The notes beneath the pieces are model-generated. The model was not told the DNA's origin and made no database searches. It saw nothing but the letters and a program-made list of their open reading frames with translations. Source: Pseudomonas salomonii (lineage in GTDB: Bacteria; Pseudomonadota; Gammaproteobacteria; Pseudomonadales; Pseudomonadaceae). From it: a stretch of DNA of 64,000 nucleotides. The position numbers and the translations under genes were made by a program. Position 1 is the stretch's first letter, and every line of letters begins with the position of its first letter. The DNA lies in contig NZ_FNOX01000009.1 in NCBI RefSeq assembly GCF_900107155.1, forward strand, positions 275,167-339,166. The letters are read 5' to 3'. This document shows positions 16,365 through 25,665 of the stretch, one piece after another.

Positions 16365-18620
16365 ATGTACAAAGACCTGAAGTTCCCTGTTCTGATCGTG
16401 CACCGTGACATCAAGGCCGACACCGTTGCCGGTGATCGGGTTCGAGGCATCGCCCACGAGCTGGAACAAGAGGGCTTCAGCATATTTTCCGCGGTGGATT
16501 ACGCCGAAGGCCGGTTGGTGGCCTCTACCCATCATGGGCTGGCGTGCATGTTGATCGCCGCCGAGGGCGCTGGCGAAAACACCCACCTGCTGCAAAACAT
16601 GGTCGAGTTGATTCGCCTGGCGCGGGTGAGGGCGCCCAACCTGCCGATCTTTGCCCTGGGCGAGCAGGTCACCCTGGAAAACGCGCCGGCCGACGCCATG
16701 AGCGAGCTCAACCAATTGCGCGGCATTTTGTACCTGTTTGAGGACACCGTGCCATTTCTGGCCCGCCAGGTCGCACGCGCCGCGCGCGCCTACCTTGATG
16801 GCTTGTTGCCGCCGTTCTTCAAAGCGCTGGTGCAGCACACGGCCGACTCCAACTATTCCTGGCACACCCCTGGCCATGGCGGCGGCGTGGCGTATCGCAA
16901 AAGCCCGGTGGGCCAGGCGTTTCACCAGTTCTTCGGTGAAAATACCCTGCGTTCGGACCTGTCCGTGTCGGTGCCGGAACTGGGGTCGCTGCTCGATCAT
17001 ACCGGGCCATTGGCCGAAGCCGAGGCCCGTGCGGCGCGTAATTTCGGTGCCGATCACACGTTCTTCGTGATCAACGGCACCTCGACTGCCAACAAGATTG
17101 TCTGGCACTCCATGGTGGCACGCGACGACTTGGTGTTGGTGGATCGAAACTGCCACAAGTCGGTGCTGCATTCGATCATCATGACCGGCGCCATCCCGCT
17201 GTATTTGTGCCCCGAACGCAACGAGCTGGGGATTATCGGCCCGATCCCCTTAAGCGAATTCAGCTCTGAATCGATCCGCGCCAAAATCGATGCCAGCCCC
17301 TTGACCCGTGGCCGGCCGGCGAAAGTGAAGCTGGCGGTGGTCACCAACTCCACCTATGACGGCCTGTGCTACAACGCCGAGCTGATCAAGCAGCAATTGG
17401 GCAACAGTGTCGAGGTGTTGCACTTCGACGAGGCCTGGTACGCCTACGCGGCCTTTCACGAATTCTTCGCCGGGCGTTATGGCATGGGCACTTCGCGCAC
17501 CCCGGACAGCCCGCTGGTGTTCACCACCCACTCGACCCACAAATTGCTCGCGGCCTTCAGCCAGGCTTCGATGATTCATGTGCAGGATGGCGGCGCGCGC
17601 CAGCTGGACCGCGACCGCTTCAACGAAGCCTTCATGATGCACATCTCCACGTCCCCGCAATACAGCATCATCGCCTCGCTGGACGTGGCTTCGGCGATGA
17701 TGGAAGGCCCGGCCGGGCGCTCGCTGCTGCAGGAGATGTTCGACGAAGCCCTGAGCTTTCGCCGTGCCCTGGCTAACCTGCGCCAGCATATTGCAGCCGA
17801 AGACTGGTGGTTCTCGATCTGGCAGCCGCCGTCGGTGGCCGGCATCGACCGCGTCGCCACGGCGGATTGGCTGTTGCACCCGCAGGACGACTGGCATGGC
17901 TTTGGCGATGTGGCCGAAGACTATGTGTTGCTGGACCCGATCAAAGTCACCCTGGTAATGCCCGGCCTTAACGCCGGCGGCGCCTTGAGCGACTGCGGGA
18001 TTCCCGCCGCCGTGGTCAGCAAGTTCCTCTGGGAGCGCGGGCTGGTGGTGGAAAAGACCGGTTTGTATTCCTTCCTCGTGTTGTTTTCCATGGGCATCAC
18101 CAAGGGCAAATGGAGCACCTTGCTCACCGAATTGCTGGAGTTCAAGCGCAACTACGACGCCAATGCCAGCCTGGCCAGCTGTTTGCCTTCGGTGTTCAAA
18201 GAGGGCACGGCGCGCTATCAAGGCCTGGGTTTGCGTGACCTGTGCGATCAGTTGCATAGTTGTTACCGCAGCAACGCCACGGCCAAACACCTCAAGCGCA
18301 TGTACACGGTGCTGCCGGACATTGCGATGAAACCGGCCGATGCCTACGACCATCTGGTCAGGGGGGAAGTCGAAGCCGTTTCCATTGATGCCTTGCCAGG
18401 ACGCATCGCAGCCGTAATGCTGGTGCCTTATCCGCCGGGCATCCCGTTGATCATGCCGGGCGAGCGCTTTACCGAATCAACCCGTTCAATCATCGATTAC
18501 CTGGCATTTGCCCGCACGTTCGATAGCAGTTTCCCCGGTTTTGTCGCTGATGTGCATGGGTTGCAGCACGAAGATGACGGCAGTGGTCGTTGTTACACCG
18601 TCGATTGCATCAAGGGTTAA
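16365..18620 (+). CDS. ldcA: Pyridoxal-phosphate Orn/Lys/Arg decarboxylase, LdcA-like
   Basis: 751 residues, the size of PA1818, the lysine decarboxylase of P. aeruginosa, which occupies the same place after dnaQ. N-terminal response-regulator-like wing domain (1-130), linker, then the fold-I PLP domain: HTPGHGGG near 167-174, NGTSTANK near 237-244, HFDEAWYAY near 353-361, and the Schiff-base lysine K393 in STHKLLAAFSQ. Likely produces cadaverine from lysine, but arginine or ornithine use cannot be excluded from sequence. The lysine/cadaverine antiporter gene (ldcB) that follows PA1818 is absent; a GNAT gene follows instead. Confidence 0.85.
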   Translation: MYKDLKFPVLIVHRDIKADTVAGDRVRGIAHELEQEGFSIFSAVDYAEGRLVASTHHGLACMLIAAEGAGENTHLLQNMVELIRLARVRAPNLPIFALGEQVTLENAPADAMSELNQLRGILYLFEDTVPFLARQVARAARAYLDGLLPPFFKALVQHTADSNYSWHTPGHGGGVAYRKSPVGQAFHQFFGENTLRSDLSVSVPELGSLLDHTGPLAEAEARAARNFGADHTFFVINGTSTANKIVWHSMVARDDLVLVDRNCHKSVLHSIIMTGAIPLYLCPERNELGIIGPIPLSEFSSESIRAKIDASPLTRGRPAKVKLAVVTNSTYDGLCYNAELIKQQLGNSVEVLHFDEAWYAYAAFHEFFAGRYGMGTSRTPDSPLVFTTHSTHKLLAAFSQASMIHVQDGGARQLDRDRFNEAFMMHISTSPQYSIIASLDVASAMMEGPAGRSLLQEMFDEALSFRRALANLRQHIAAEDWWFSIWQPPSVAGIDRVATADWLLHPQDDWHGFGDVAEDYVLLDPIKVTLVMPGLNAGGALSDCGIPAAVVSKFLWERGLVVEKTGLYSFLVLFSMGITKGKWSTLLTELLEFKRNYDANASLASCLPSVFKEGTARYQGLGLRDLCDQLHSCYRSNATAKHLKRMYTVLPDIAMKPADAYDHLVRGEVEAVSIDALPGRIAAVMLVPYPPGIPLIMPGERFTESTRSIIDYLAFARTFDSSFPGFVADVHGLQHEDDGSGRCYTVDCIKG

Positions 18621-18628
18621 GGATGTTT

Positions 18629-19210
18629 ATGCAAGCTGTAATGAACCCGAAGTATCCGGGGCTCAGCGTTCGAGTCGCCGACGAGGGCTTTGACGCCTAT
18701 GTGTGGGGCAATGACTTCAGCTTTGAGGTCGGTGCCTACGGCGTGCCGGAGATGGGCAAGCGTGTCGACCAATGGGCGGTGGAGCGCATCCTGCCGTACC
18801 GCAAGTGTTATGGCATCGACCCGGAAGAATTCGCCAGTTTTCGCGATGTCCCCGACAGTGCGATTTTTATGGCGTATCTGGATGATCGCGCGGTGGGGCA
18901 CGTTGTGGTGAGCACCAACTGGAACGGTTTTGCCCATGTCGACGAACTGGCGGTGGCCTTGCCAGCGCGGCGCCATGGCGTGGCCAAGGCGTTGCTGGAT
19001 GTAGCGCAGTTCTGGGCGCGCAAGAAAAACCTGCCGGGCATGATGCTTGAAACCCAGAACAACAACCTCGGTGCCTGCCGCCTGTATGAGCGGTGCGGGT
19101 ATGTGATGGGCGGGATCGACCAATTGCGCTATCGCGGGATTGATCCGCAAACCCGTGAAGTGGCGATTTTCTGGTATCGGTTGTTCAAGTCGGAGTTGCA
19201 AATGGCCTGA
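18629..19210 (+). CDS. GNAT-family N-acetyltransferase
   Basis: 193 residues with the GNAT fold. The acetyl-CoA loop is in ALPARRHGVAKALLDVAQFW (about 108-128), followed by LETQNNNLGACRLYERCGYV (about 142-162), the typical C-terminal signature. It begins 8 bases after the decarboxylase stop. I chose the ATG at 18629 because AAGGA (18618-18622) lies 6 bases before it; an ATG at 18623 is in frame but too close to that site. The adjacency suggests acetylation of the decarboxylase product or a related amine, which is inference only. Confidence 0.85.
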   Translation: MQAVMNPKYPGLSVRVADEGFDAYVWGNDFSFEVGAYGVPEMGKRVDQWAVERILPYRKCYGIDPEEFASFRDVPDSAIFMAYLDDRAVGHVVVSTNWNGFAHVDELAVALPARRHGVAKALLDVAQFWARKKNLPGMMLETQNNNLGACRLYERCGYVMGGIDQLRYRGIDPQTREVAIFWYRLFKSELQMA

Positions 19211-19236
19211 ACACCCTGACGGCTGATGTTCAGGCC
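19204..19236 (+). terminator. Hairpin overlapping the end of the GNAT gene
   Basis: GGCCTGAAC (19204-19212) pairs with GTTCAGGCC (19228-19236) across 15 bases; the left arm includes the stop codon. No U-run follows. It could stop read-through in either direction toward the converging toxin gene. Confidence 0.3.
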
Positions 19237-19259
19237 AAGTTGACGTGCGGCAGGTCAGG

Positions 19260-22200
19260 TCAGGAATTGATCCACGAATGTTCGGCGCCGATGTTGATCT
19301 GTAACTGGTCACGGAGCGCGCGGTAGTGCGCCTTGGCCTGGGCCACACTCTGTTTGAGTCCATCCGGCTCAGCCAGGCCTTTATCGAGATAATACTGGCG
19401 AGTGTCGTCTTCCAGTTTGAACGGTTCGCCGGGCAGGAACCTGTTATTGCGCGTTTGCATTTTTTCTTTGCTCATCCCATCAAAGCCGGCATCGTAGATG
19501 TCGGGTCGCTTGGTTTTCAGTACATCGTCAAACATGCTCGGGCCGACGGTTTCAAAGACCTTGCCTTCGTATTCCAGAAAATCTTCGGTGTAGGTGAGCC
19601 CGCCGTTTGCCTCTCTGGAAAGTGTTGGGCGATGGGCCTCAAAGTACGCTTTGTTTTTAGTGAAGCGCCGGTTCATCTCTGCGATCATTTCGGTCACGAC
19701 CGGGTTATCGGGTTGCGTGGCGAAGTTACTGGTATTGAAGAAGGGTTTGTAGTCGGTGATTTTGTGCGCGACCGGTTTGCTCACCAACATATCCGAGTCG
19801 CCTGCGTTCAAACCGGCGGTTCCCACGGCGCCTTTGATTGTGTCGTCGGTGTCGAGATAAATACCGCCATATTTGTTCATCAACGGATAGCGAGCCACAT
19901 CAGAAGTGGCGGCAAGGTTTTTTCCCTGGCCCCTGCGGAAGTAGGTGTACAGCTCTGTGTTTTTCAATGGCTGGAAAAAGTCTTCGTCATGCAAGTTCAT
20001 GACGGTTACGCCGGGTGCATTCTTGTCCAGCTTGAGCTTGATGGCCTGGAGCAACTCTGGAGTGTCGGCGTCAACGTGCACAATGGATGTGAAGCCCGGC
20101 ATTTTTTCCGCATTGGTCGCGATGTTCTTGACCAGCTTGTCGGGTATTTCGCCGCCGGCCCAGAAGTAGTGAATGTTGGTAGGGATGGGTTTGATATTGC
20201 TGGGCATCTGCAAGATGGCCGGCGGGGTTATCTCGATAAACCTGAAATTGTGCTCGGGGATCTTCGGGGCTTTTTTAAGTTCATCCAGTGGTCCCATCTG
20301 CCACTTGTTCTTTGCGGTTCTCCAGAAATATTGGGTGTTTATGCCGTTGGCGTTACCCGAACCGGCCATCCAGGCGCCCGTCTTGGGATCAAAGGTGGTG
20401 ACATAGTTCATGCCTCGGTAGTTGATGGTGTAGGGGTATGAAGGGCCCGAGTTTATTTTTACGTCGTCCACCGGCACGACGTAGGTGTTTTCGTTGAGTT
20501 TCCAGGGGGTGAGTGAGTTACCACCCAATAAGCGATTGGCGCTGGCGGAAGGCTCCCAGCCGGCGCTGCCCAGGTCCCTGACCACAATGTCGTCGCGCGC
20601 CCCGCCGGGGTGTTGGATAACCCGCTGGCCGTCCTTGACGCTGGACGGGTAGAGCTTGCCATCGACTTTTATATATTCTTTGTTGTTTGGGCCTATGTAG
20701 ACATTGCCCTGCAAGCCTTTGACCTGCAATAACTCGGGCGATACGACGGCCTCATACTCGCGCAGAATGGGTTTGGTAGTGAGGACTTTGACTTCGCCGT
20801 TCGCCGCTGCCACGGTGGGTTGGAAATTTTTCAGCGGCGCGCCATAGGGCACCCCCTTGGCTGCGTCGAAGGCGTGCCAGTTGCCGCCGCGAAATACCGC
20901 ACCCATTTCCAGGTCGTGACCGGCAACCTTTGAGGTACCCATGGCCGCCAGCCCATGCTGTGTGCTGGCCGTTTTGAGCAGGTCGTAGCTGCCGCTGGCG
21001 CCCCTGAGTGCGTTGAATGCTTTGGTGCCCTTGGACCAGGCCCAGCGACTGATGCCTTTTAGCACGTCGCCCGCACCGCCCAACGGATTGAGCGCTTCGA
21101 TCGCGACGGTCCCCATAAACCGCGCCGTTCTCGCTGCACCCTTCAGGCCGGTCACGCCCTTGGCGAGCAATTTGCTGGCGTGGGCGGCCTTGCCTGCGCC
21201 CAGAGTCACCAGGCCTATCACATCCAGCCCGAGGTCAAGCAAACCGTCGCCGATATGGCCCTGCGTGAAGTTAATGATTGCCGACCTGAAGGGGATCATA
21301 TTCAGGAAAAATTCGCCGATCGCCTTGTCAGCGGCACGGCTGGTGTCATAGGCGGTGGTTCCGCGGGCATGTTCGAGCAGGTCATCGCCGTGCAAATCCA
21401 GGCGTTTAGTGAGTACCTTGGCGATGTAGCGGGTGCGCTCGGAATCGAAGACCTGTGGCGTTTCAGCGGTTGCCGGTAGTTCCTTGGCGTGCGCGGTGTG
21501 TTCGTCTTCGAAGGGGTTGAATCGCACCGTTCTGTGCAGTGTGTTGTCGTCTCGGCTATCGAGCCGGGTGTAGGGGGGCGAGTAAATGTGGGCCAGGTAG
21601 TTGTGTTTGGAAACGGTTCCGGCGCGTGTATCGATGCGGTAAATATTGACCTGCCCTTCACGGGTGATTTTTACATCCAGGGTATGACCCTTTTGCGTCA
21701 GGGTTTTTGTCGACAAGTCCAAACCGATGAGGTAGTCATCGGTATGAAAAAATTCGAGTTTTCCGTATTCGAAATTTTTCCGATCCTCGGGTGGCAAGCT
21801 TGAGATAAGGTGCTGGGTCATGCCCGCATGGCCTTTCTCCAGCGCCGCTATGGCCGGCGTGTAGCGCTGCGTAAAAGTGTCTGCCACAGACAGTGCGCCG
21901 CTATCGGAAAGCGTGCAAAACTCAATGATGGGGATGCGCTTGTCACGGGTGACCCAATGTTCAAGGTCGTCATTTCTGACCTTATCGCCGTGCATCACCA
22001 CATCCAGCATTGAATACGTCCCGGGGAAGCGGCCAGGTCGCCCGGGGAGCAACCAGGCTTTGGTGAGGTTTTTTGCCCGGAACACCTCGTCCGCAACGCC
22101 TGGAAATTTGGTCCTGAGCAATTCCATGCCCATGTCTTCGCGCATCGGGATGGGGGTTGCCAGTGCCAGGGTGGTTGCTTGCAACGCTTCTTGCTGGGCG

Positions 22201-23483
22201 ATAAAGGCGTTCTGCACGGTGCGCATTTGAGCCGCGGTGGGCGTTGTGTCGGCCGCCAGATGGCCATTGACTACCCCCCAGTTGTGCAAGGCTTCGCGTT
22301 GGATATGTTGTGCGAGTGAGGCTCCGACATCGGTCGTATCCGCAGCGGCGAGTACTTCGCGATAGCTCATGGTGAGCACGCGGCCGGGTGATTCGACTTC
22401 CAGCTTGGCTGCGGCGATCGCCAGTTGGGTCCAGGGGACGCTGCCGTAGGTCACGGTGGGCGGTATGTCTTTGACCAGGTATTCAGGCGCGCTGCGTGCC
22501 AGCAACATAAGGGCCGCCAGGTCTGCCGATGCTGCAGAGGCGCGGCCTTCCTTGACCAAGTGGTGGCCTAAACCCTCGATCACGACGCTGGCAGGTTGGT
22601 TCCAGTACTGTCGTTGCCCAAGATCAAAGCCGCCCACGCGGTTGCGTGCAGGTGAGCCCATGGAATCCGGGTTCAGCCCCAGATGAATCGCTGCCAGCAA
22701 GTAGTCGTTAACACTGGTATTCGTTGCAATGCCACCCAATCGGGTTTGAATGGCCTGGCCCAGCGCTTGCGCCTTGGCCGATCCCAGCAGCGTCTCGACT
22801 GCGCTGCTGGTGAATTTAAAGTCGTTGGCGGACAGGCTGCAGGCGGACAACAGATAACCCAGCACGCTGGTTTTATCTGTCAGCGGCAGGTCTGGCAGGG
22901 CAGGGTCAGGCGCGTTCAACAGGTCGAGGATGGCTTGTTTGTCCTGCGTCGAGAGCGGAATCGGCCAGGACAGCGCGCCGCTGAAATTCCCCAGCGGCAG
23001 GGTCTGCAAGTGTCGGGTTGCCACCTGATAAAGGGCAAGCAGCGCGTCCAGGGTTTTGGGGACAGGCAAACCGCTGCCGTTGAGGAATGTGCCGAGTTTG
23101 ACGACGCTGGTGGGCGCCAGGTTATGTTTCTGGTAATAGCTGGAGCCTTCGCAGACCGGCACTGAGGTGCTGTTCAAATGCGCTGCCAGTTGCGCTTCCA
23201 TCAGGTTTTGCTGGTCGCTGGCGGTGTCGTCGGGGAAGGCGGTGTGCAGTGTTTCAATAACCGTGCGCAGTTTTGCAGTCAGGGTTTCCCAGTTACAGCG
23301 CTCGGCAAAGGCTTTTTTAAGCGCCGCCGGGTTGTCGAGTTCGTCAGGGGCCGTCGCATCGTTGGCCGGGGCTGCAGTCAGAACCGGTGGGGCACCCTTT
23401 AATGCACTGGCGTCCTGTATCGGGGGCAAACTGAAGGGGGGGAGTGCCGGCGGTTGAGTCAGGGTGTGCTGGAGATGGGTCAT
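19260..23483 (-). CDS. Large toxin-like protein: DUF6543-type N-terminal region with C-terminal TcdA/TcdB-like glycosyltransferase
   Basis: 1407 residues, no signal peptide. Residues 1-700 resemble the long alpha-helical proteins with a dermonecrotic-toxin-like DUF6543 domain common in Pseudomonas. Residues 724-800 are hydrophobic and amphipathic (IPFRSAIINF, GLDVIGLVTLGAG), like a membrane-insertion segment. From about 1101 a GT-A glycosyltransferase core appears: IPTNIHYFWAGG, then SDVARYP (D1195, R1198) and GGIYLDTDD (D1211, D1213), matching the SDxxR and DXD metal/sugar-nucleotide motifs of large clostridial toxins. Likely sugar-nucleotide-dependent modifier of a host or competitor protein; target and export route are not visible. 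Transcribed toward ldcA; AAGGA lies 11 bases before the ATG. Confidence 0.8.
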   Translation of the reverse strand: MTHLQHTLTQPPALPPFSLPPIQDASALKGAPPVLTAAPANDATAPDELDNPAALKKAFAERCNWETLTAKLRTVIETLHTAFPDDTASDQQNLMEAQLAAHLNSTSVPVCEGSSYYQKHNLAPTSVVKLGTFLNGSGLPVPKTLDALLALYQVATRHLQTLPLGNFSGALSWPIPLSTQDKQAILDLLNAPDPALPDLPLTDKTSVLGYLLSACSLSANDFKFTSSAVETLLGSAKAQALGQAIQTRLGGIATNTSVNDYLLAAIHLGLNPDSMGSPARNRVGGFDLGQRQYWNQPASVVIEGLGHHLVKEGRASAASADLAALMLLARSAPEYLVKDIPPTVTYGSVPWTQLAIAAAKLEVESPGRVLTMSYREVLAAADTTDVGASLAQHIQREALHNWGVVNGHLAADTTPTAAQMRTVQNAFIAQQEALQATTLALATPIPMREDMGMELLRTKFPGVADEVFRAKNLTKAWLLPGRPGRFPGTYSMLDVVMHGDKVRNDDLEHWVTRDKRIPIIEFCTLSDSGALSVADTFTQRYTPAIAALEKGHAGMTQHLISSLPPEDRKNFEYGKLEFFHTDDYLIGLDLSTKTLTQKGHTLDVKITREGQVNIYRIDTRAGTVSKHNYLAHIYSPPYTRLDSRDDNTLHRTVRFNPFEDEHTAHAKELPATAETPQVFDSERTRYIAKVLTKRLDLHGDDLLEHARGTTAYDTSRAADKAIGEFFLNMIPFRSAIINFTQGHIGDGLLDLGLDVIGLVTLGAGKAAHASKLLAKGVTGLKGAARTARFMGTVAIEALNPLGGAGDVLKGISRWAWSKGTKAFNALRGASGSYDLLKTASTQHGLAAMGTSKVAGHDLEMGAVFRGGNWHAFDAAKGVPYGAPLKNFQPTVAAANGEVKVLTTKPILREYEAVVSPELLQVKGLQGNVYIGPNNKEYIKVDGKLYPSSVKDGQRVIQHPGGARDDIVVRDLGSAGWEPSASANRLLGGNSLTPWKLNENTYVVPVDDVKINSGPSYPYTINYRGMNYVTTFDPKTGAWMAGSGNANGINTQYFWRTAKNKWQMGPLDELKKAPKIPEHNFRFIEITPPAILQMPSNIKPIPTNIHYFWAGGEIPDKLVKNIATNAEKMPGFTSIVHVDADTPELLQAIKLKLDKNAPGVTVMNLHDEDFFQPLKNTELYTYFRRGQGKNLAATSDVARYPLMNKYGGIYLDTDDTIKGAVGTAGLNAGDSDMLVSKPVAHKITDYKPFFNTSNFATQPDNPVVTEMIAEMNRRFTKNKAYFEAHRPTLSREANGGLTYTEDFLEYEGKVFETVGPSMFDDVLKTKRPDIYDAGFDGMSKEKMQTRNNRFLPGEPFKLEDDTRQYYLDKGLAEPDGLKQSVAQAKAHYRALRDQLQINIGAEHSWINS

Positions 23484-23638
23484 AAAAATCGCTGTCCTTG
23501 ATTAGAGTATGTCGTCCGGTAGAAAGCGCGCGGCGGTGCTTTCTGCCTCTGTGAGTGCGACGTCTCTGGAGCAAGGTTCCACGCTGACCTTTAAGGAGTT
23601 GTGTCAGTGAACGGGCCATACGAGGGGAGGGGGCGCGA

Positions 23639-24556
23639 TTATTCTGCTGGAGTACCCGGTGCTGTGCCGGTCAGCAAGGCTTGAGCCTTGTGTGCGACGA
23701 TTTCCAGCAGTGCGTTCAGCGCTGAGCTGGGTTCAGATTCCTTCAACGTCAGTGCGTAAAGGGCTACAGGCACAGGCGGCGATAACGGACACGCATCCAG
23801 CCCGGCCTCCCGCGCACCAAAGGCGGTGAACGGGTCGACAATCGCCAAGCCTTCCCCGGCTTCGACCATGCTGCGCATCATTTGATAAGTCTGTACCCGC
23901 GTCTGCACCACCGGCAGCGGGCGCAGGGCTTGCAGCTTGCTGTCCAGCTGGCGGCTTAGCGGGTCGTGGCCTTCCAGCCCGATCATCGACTGCCCGGCCA
24001 AATCCTGCAGTGCAATGTACTTTTGCTTGGGTTTGAGCCAGCCATGGGGCGCGAGCAGTTGCAACTTGCCCTGGGCCAGTACGGTGCTCTGGATTTGCGG
24101 GTGTTGCGGGTCATGCAGGCTCAGGCCCACATCGGCCTCGTGCAACAACAGGCTCCTGACGATCTCCCGGGTCGGCTGGCTCGACAGGTTGCACGGTGTG
24201 TCCTGGAAGCGTCGGCGCAGCAGCGCCAGGCTTTGTGGCAAAAGTTGATTGGCCAGCGGCGGCGTGCACAACGCGCGCAGGGTCGGCGCGTGATGGTGTT
24301 TGAGGCGGCTGGCCAGGCGCTGCACCGGCTCCAGCGCCTCATAAAGCAGGGCAATACCGGCTTGCAACTCAAGGGTTTCGCGCGTCGCTTGCAAACGCCC
24401 GCGCACGCTGGCAAACAGCATGAAGCCCAGTTGCTGCTCGGCCTCCTTGAGGGTTGCGTCCACATCGCCCACGGAGAGTTGCAACCACTCGGCGGCCAAG
24501 CCTGGGTTTCCGGTCTGCAAAATGGCCTGAATCACTTCGATATGACGTAAACGCAT
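23639..24556 (-). CDS. LysR-family transcriptional regulator
   Basis: 305 residues. N-terminal winged helix-turn-helix (MRLRHIEVIQAILQTGNPGL to about 65), linker helix, then a two-lobed effector domain (about 90-290) with PTREIVRSLLLHEADVGLS and MRSMVEAGEGLAIVDPFTA. The helix-turn-helix is atypical: the usual SQPA-SRQI-LE block reads QLSVGDVDATLKEAEQQLG. It lies 155 bases upstream of the toxin gene on the same strand and divergent from the pseudopilin gene; control of either is possible but not shown. Confidence 0.9.
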   Translation of the reverse strand: MRLRHIEVIQAILQTGNPGLAAEWLQLSVGDVDATLKEAEQQLGFMLFASVRGRLQATRETLELQAGIALLYEALEPVQRLASRLKHHHAPTLRALCTPPLANQLLPQSLALLRRRFQDTPCNLSSQPTREIVRSLLLHEADVGLSLHDPQHPQIQSTVLAQGKLQLLAPHGWLKPKQKYIALQDLAGQSMIGLEGHDPLSRQLDSKLQALRPLPVVQTRVQTYQMMRSMVEAGEGLAIVDPFTAFGAREAGLDACPLSPPVPVALYALTLKESEPSSALNALLEIVAHKAQALLTGTAPGTPAE

Positions 24557-24709
24557 CGCCGGAGTCTATGTTCAGTGCGGTGGGGTTTCAATGGCTGGGT
24601 AAAAAAGAGCACAGGCCTGGGTGAGTGTTGGCTACCGTCAGTGTGTATGTCACTGTCACGGGCAGGTTATACAAAGAATGTATCAATCGAGGGAAAGGGG
24701 AGTCTCATC

Positions 24710-25156
24710 ATGCCGGCAAGTCTTATAACCGCAAAAATACCCACCCAGCGTGGCTTTACGCGCTGGGCGGTGCTGGTGGTGCTGGTCATCATCGGCTTGT
24801 TGGCCCTGGCATTGGGGCCGCGCCTGTTCGGGGATGTGACGCTGGCAGAGATCGCGACCGCCAAGGCTCAAGTGGCTGAGCTGGGCAAGGCTGTCGAGCA
24901 GTTCCATCAGGACACCGGCCGCTATCCTACGGATGAGGAGGGCCTGGAGGTGTTGACCGCGCAATCTGCGCCGTCGGCCAACGGCAAAGGCCCCTATATC
25001 AAGGAAGAGCTATTGACCGACCCTTGGGGCATCGCCTATCAGTACCACTACCCGGCGTCCCAGCCCAACACCGCCTTCGATCTGTTTTCATTCGGCAAGG
25101 ACCGGACCCTGGGCGGCGTCGGCGATAACAAGGATATTACTTACGGCGACCACTGA
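24710..25156 (+). CDS. GspG-like type II secretion pseudopilin, orphan, lacking Glu5
   Basis: 148 residues. A prepilin leader ends QRG, followed by FTRWAVLVVLVIIGLLALAL, the class III membrane helix cut by prepilin peptidase between G and F. The rest is the GspG fold: FHQDTGRYPTDEEGLEVL, then GPYIKEELLTDPWGIAYQY and SFGKDRTLGGVGDNKDIT, the calcium-binding C-terminal part of major pseudopilins. Position 5 after cleavage is Ala, not the Glu that nearly all major pilins and pseudopilins need. I chose the ATG at 24710 because GGGGAG lies 7 bases before it. No other secretion genes are near. Confidence 0.85.
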   Translation: MPASLITAKIPTQRGFTRWAVLVVLVIIGLLALALGPRLFGDVTLAEIATAKAQVAELGKAVEQFHQDTGRYPTDEEGLEVLTAQSAPSANGKGPYIKEELLTDPWGIAYQYHYPASQPNTAFDLFSFGKDRTLGGVGDNKDITYGDH

Positions 25157-25259
25157 ATCACCTGGCATTCCCCATCGACCCGATTAGAATGACGCAGCTG
25201 ATCATCAACGACCAATGCCGTTCGCACGGCACTTAAAACAACAACAGGTCTGGTCTCAC

Positions 25260-25604
25260 ATGCCTCTACCCTCGACGTTTTTCGGGGTAAGGGCCAAACA
25301 ACTGCTGGTCTTGGTGACCCTTGGTTGCGTGGCTGCTTATCTCCTCAATAATCAAGACGAACGCACCCCGGAAAACCACGCCCTAGAGGCGTTTATCCGT
25401 TCCCAGGAACAGGTGAGCGAGCAGGTGGGGGCGGTGCTGGAGATTGCGCTGGTCAGGCAGGTGGTGGCGTATCCCGCCTACGGCACGCCGGGCTACAAAC
25501 GTTCGCTGTATGCCGTCGAAGGCGAGCGGGGGCGGTTGCTGGTAACGCTCAAGCAACTGGACGGCGAGCAGGACGTGGAGGTGACGCAAATACGCCGCCC
25601 GTGA
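25260..25604 (+). CDS. Small single-pass membrane protein, unknown function
   Basis: 114 residues. One N-terminal membrane helix (QLLVLVTLGCVAAYLLN, about 13-29) then a periplasmic domain ending DVEVTQIRRP. The domain (VGAVLEIALVRQVVAYPAYGTPGYKRSLYAVEGERG) faintly resembles Coa1-type cytochrome-oxidase assembly domains (gly-val turn, strand-rich, 'G..G....V.G..G'), which is only a suggestion. The frame could start 45 bases earlier at 25215, but 25260 puts the helix nearer the N-terminus. No convincing operon link to the pseudopilin. Confidence 0.6.
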   Translation: MPLPSTFFGVRAKQLLVLVTLGCVAAYLLNNQDERTPENHALEAFIRSQEQVSEQVGAVLEIALVRQVVAYPAYGTPGYKRSLYAVEGERGRLLVTLKQLDGEQDVEVTQIRRP

Positions 25605-25665
25605 TCCCCCCGGCCCAGTCAACGCCAGTGATGGCCAGGACTGAGCAGGTCGATAAGGCGGGATC

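Noticed and set aside
16347..18353. Minus-strand open frames of 274 and 367 codons opposite the decarboxylase gene
   Set aside because: Shadows of the clear PLP decarboxylase frame; composition is histidine/glutamine-rich and matches no family.
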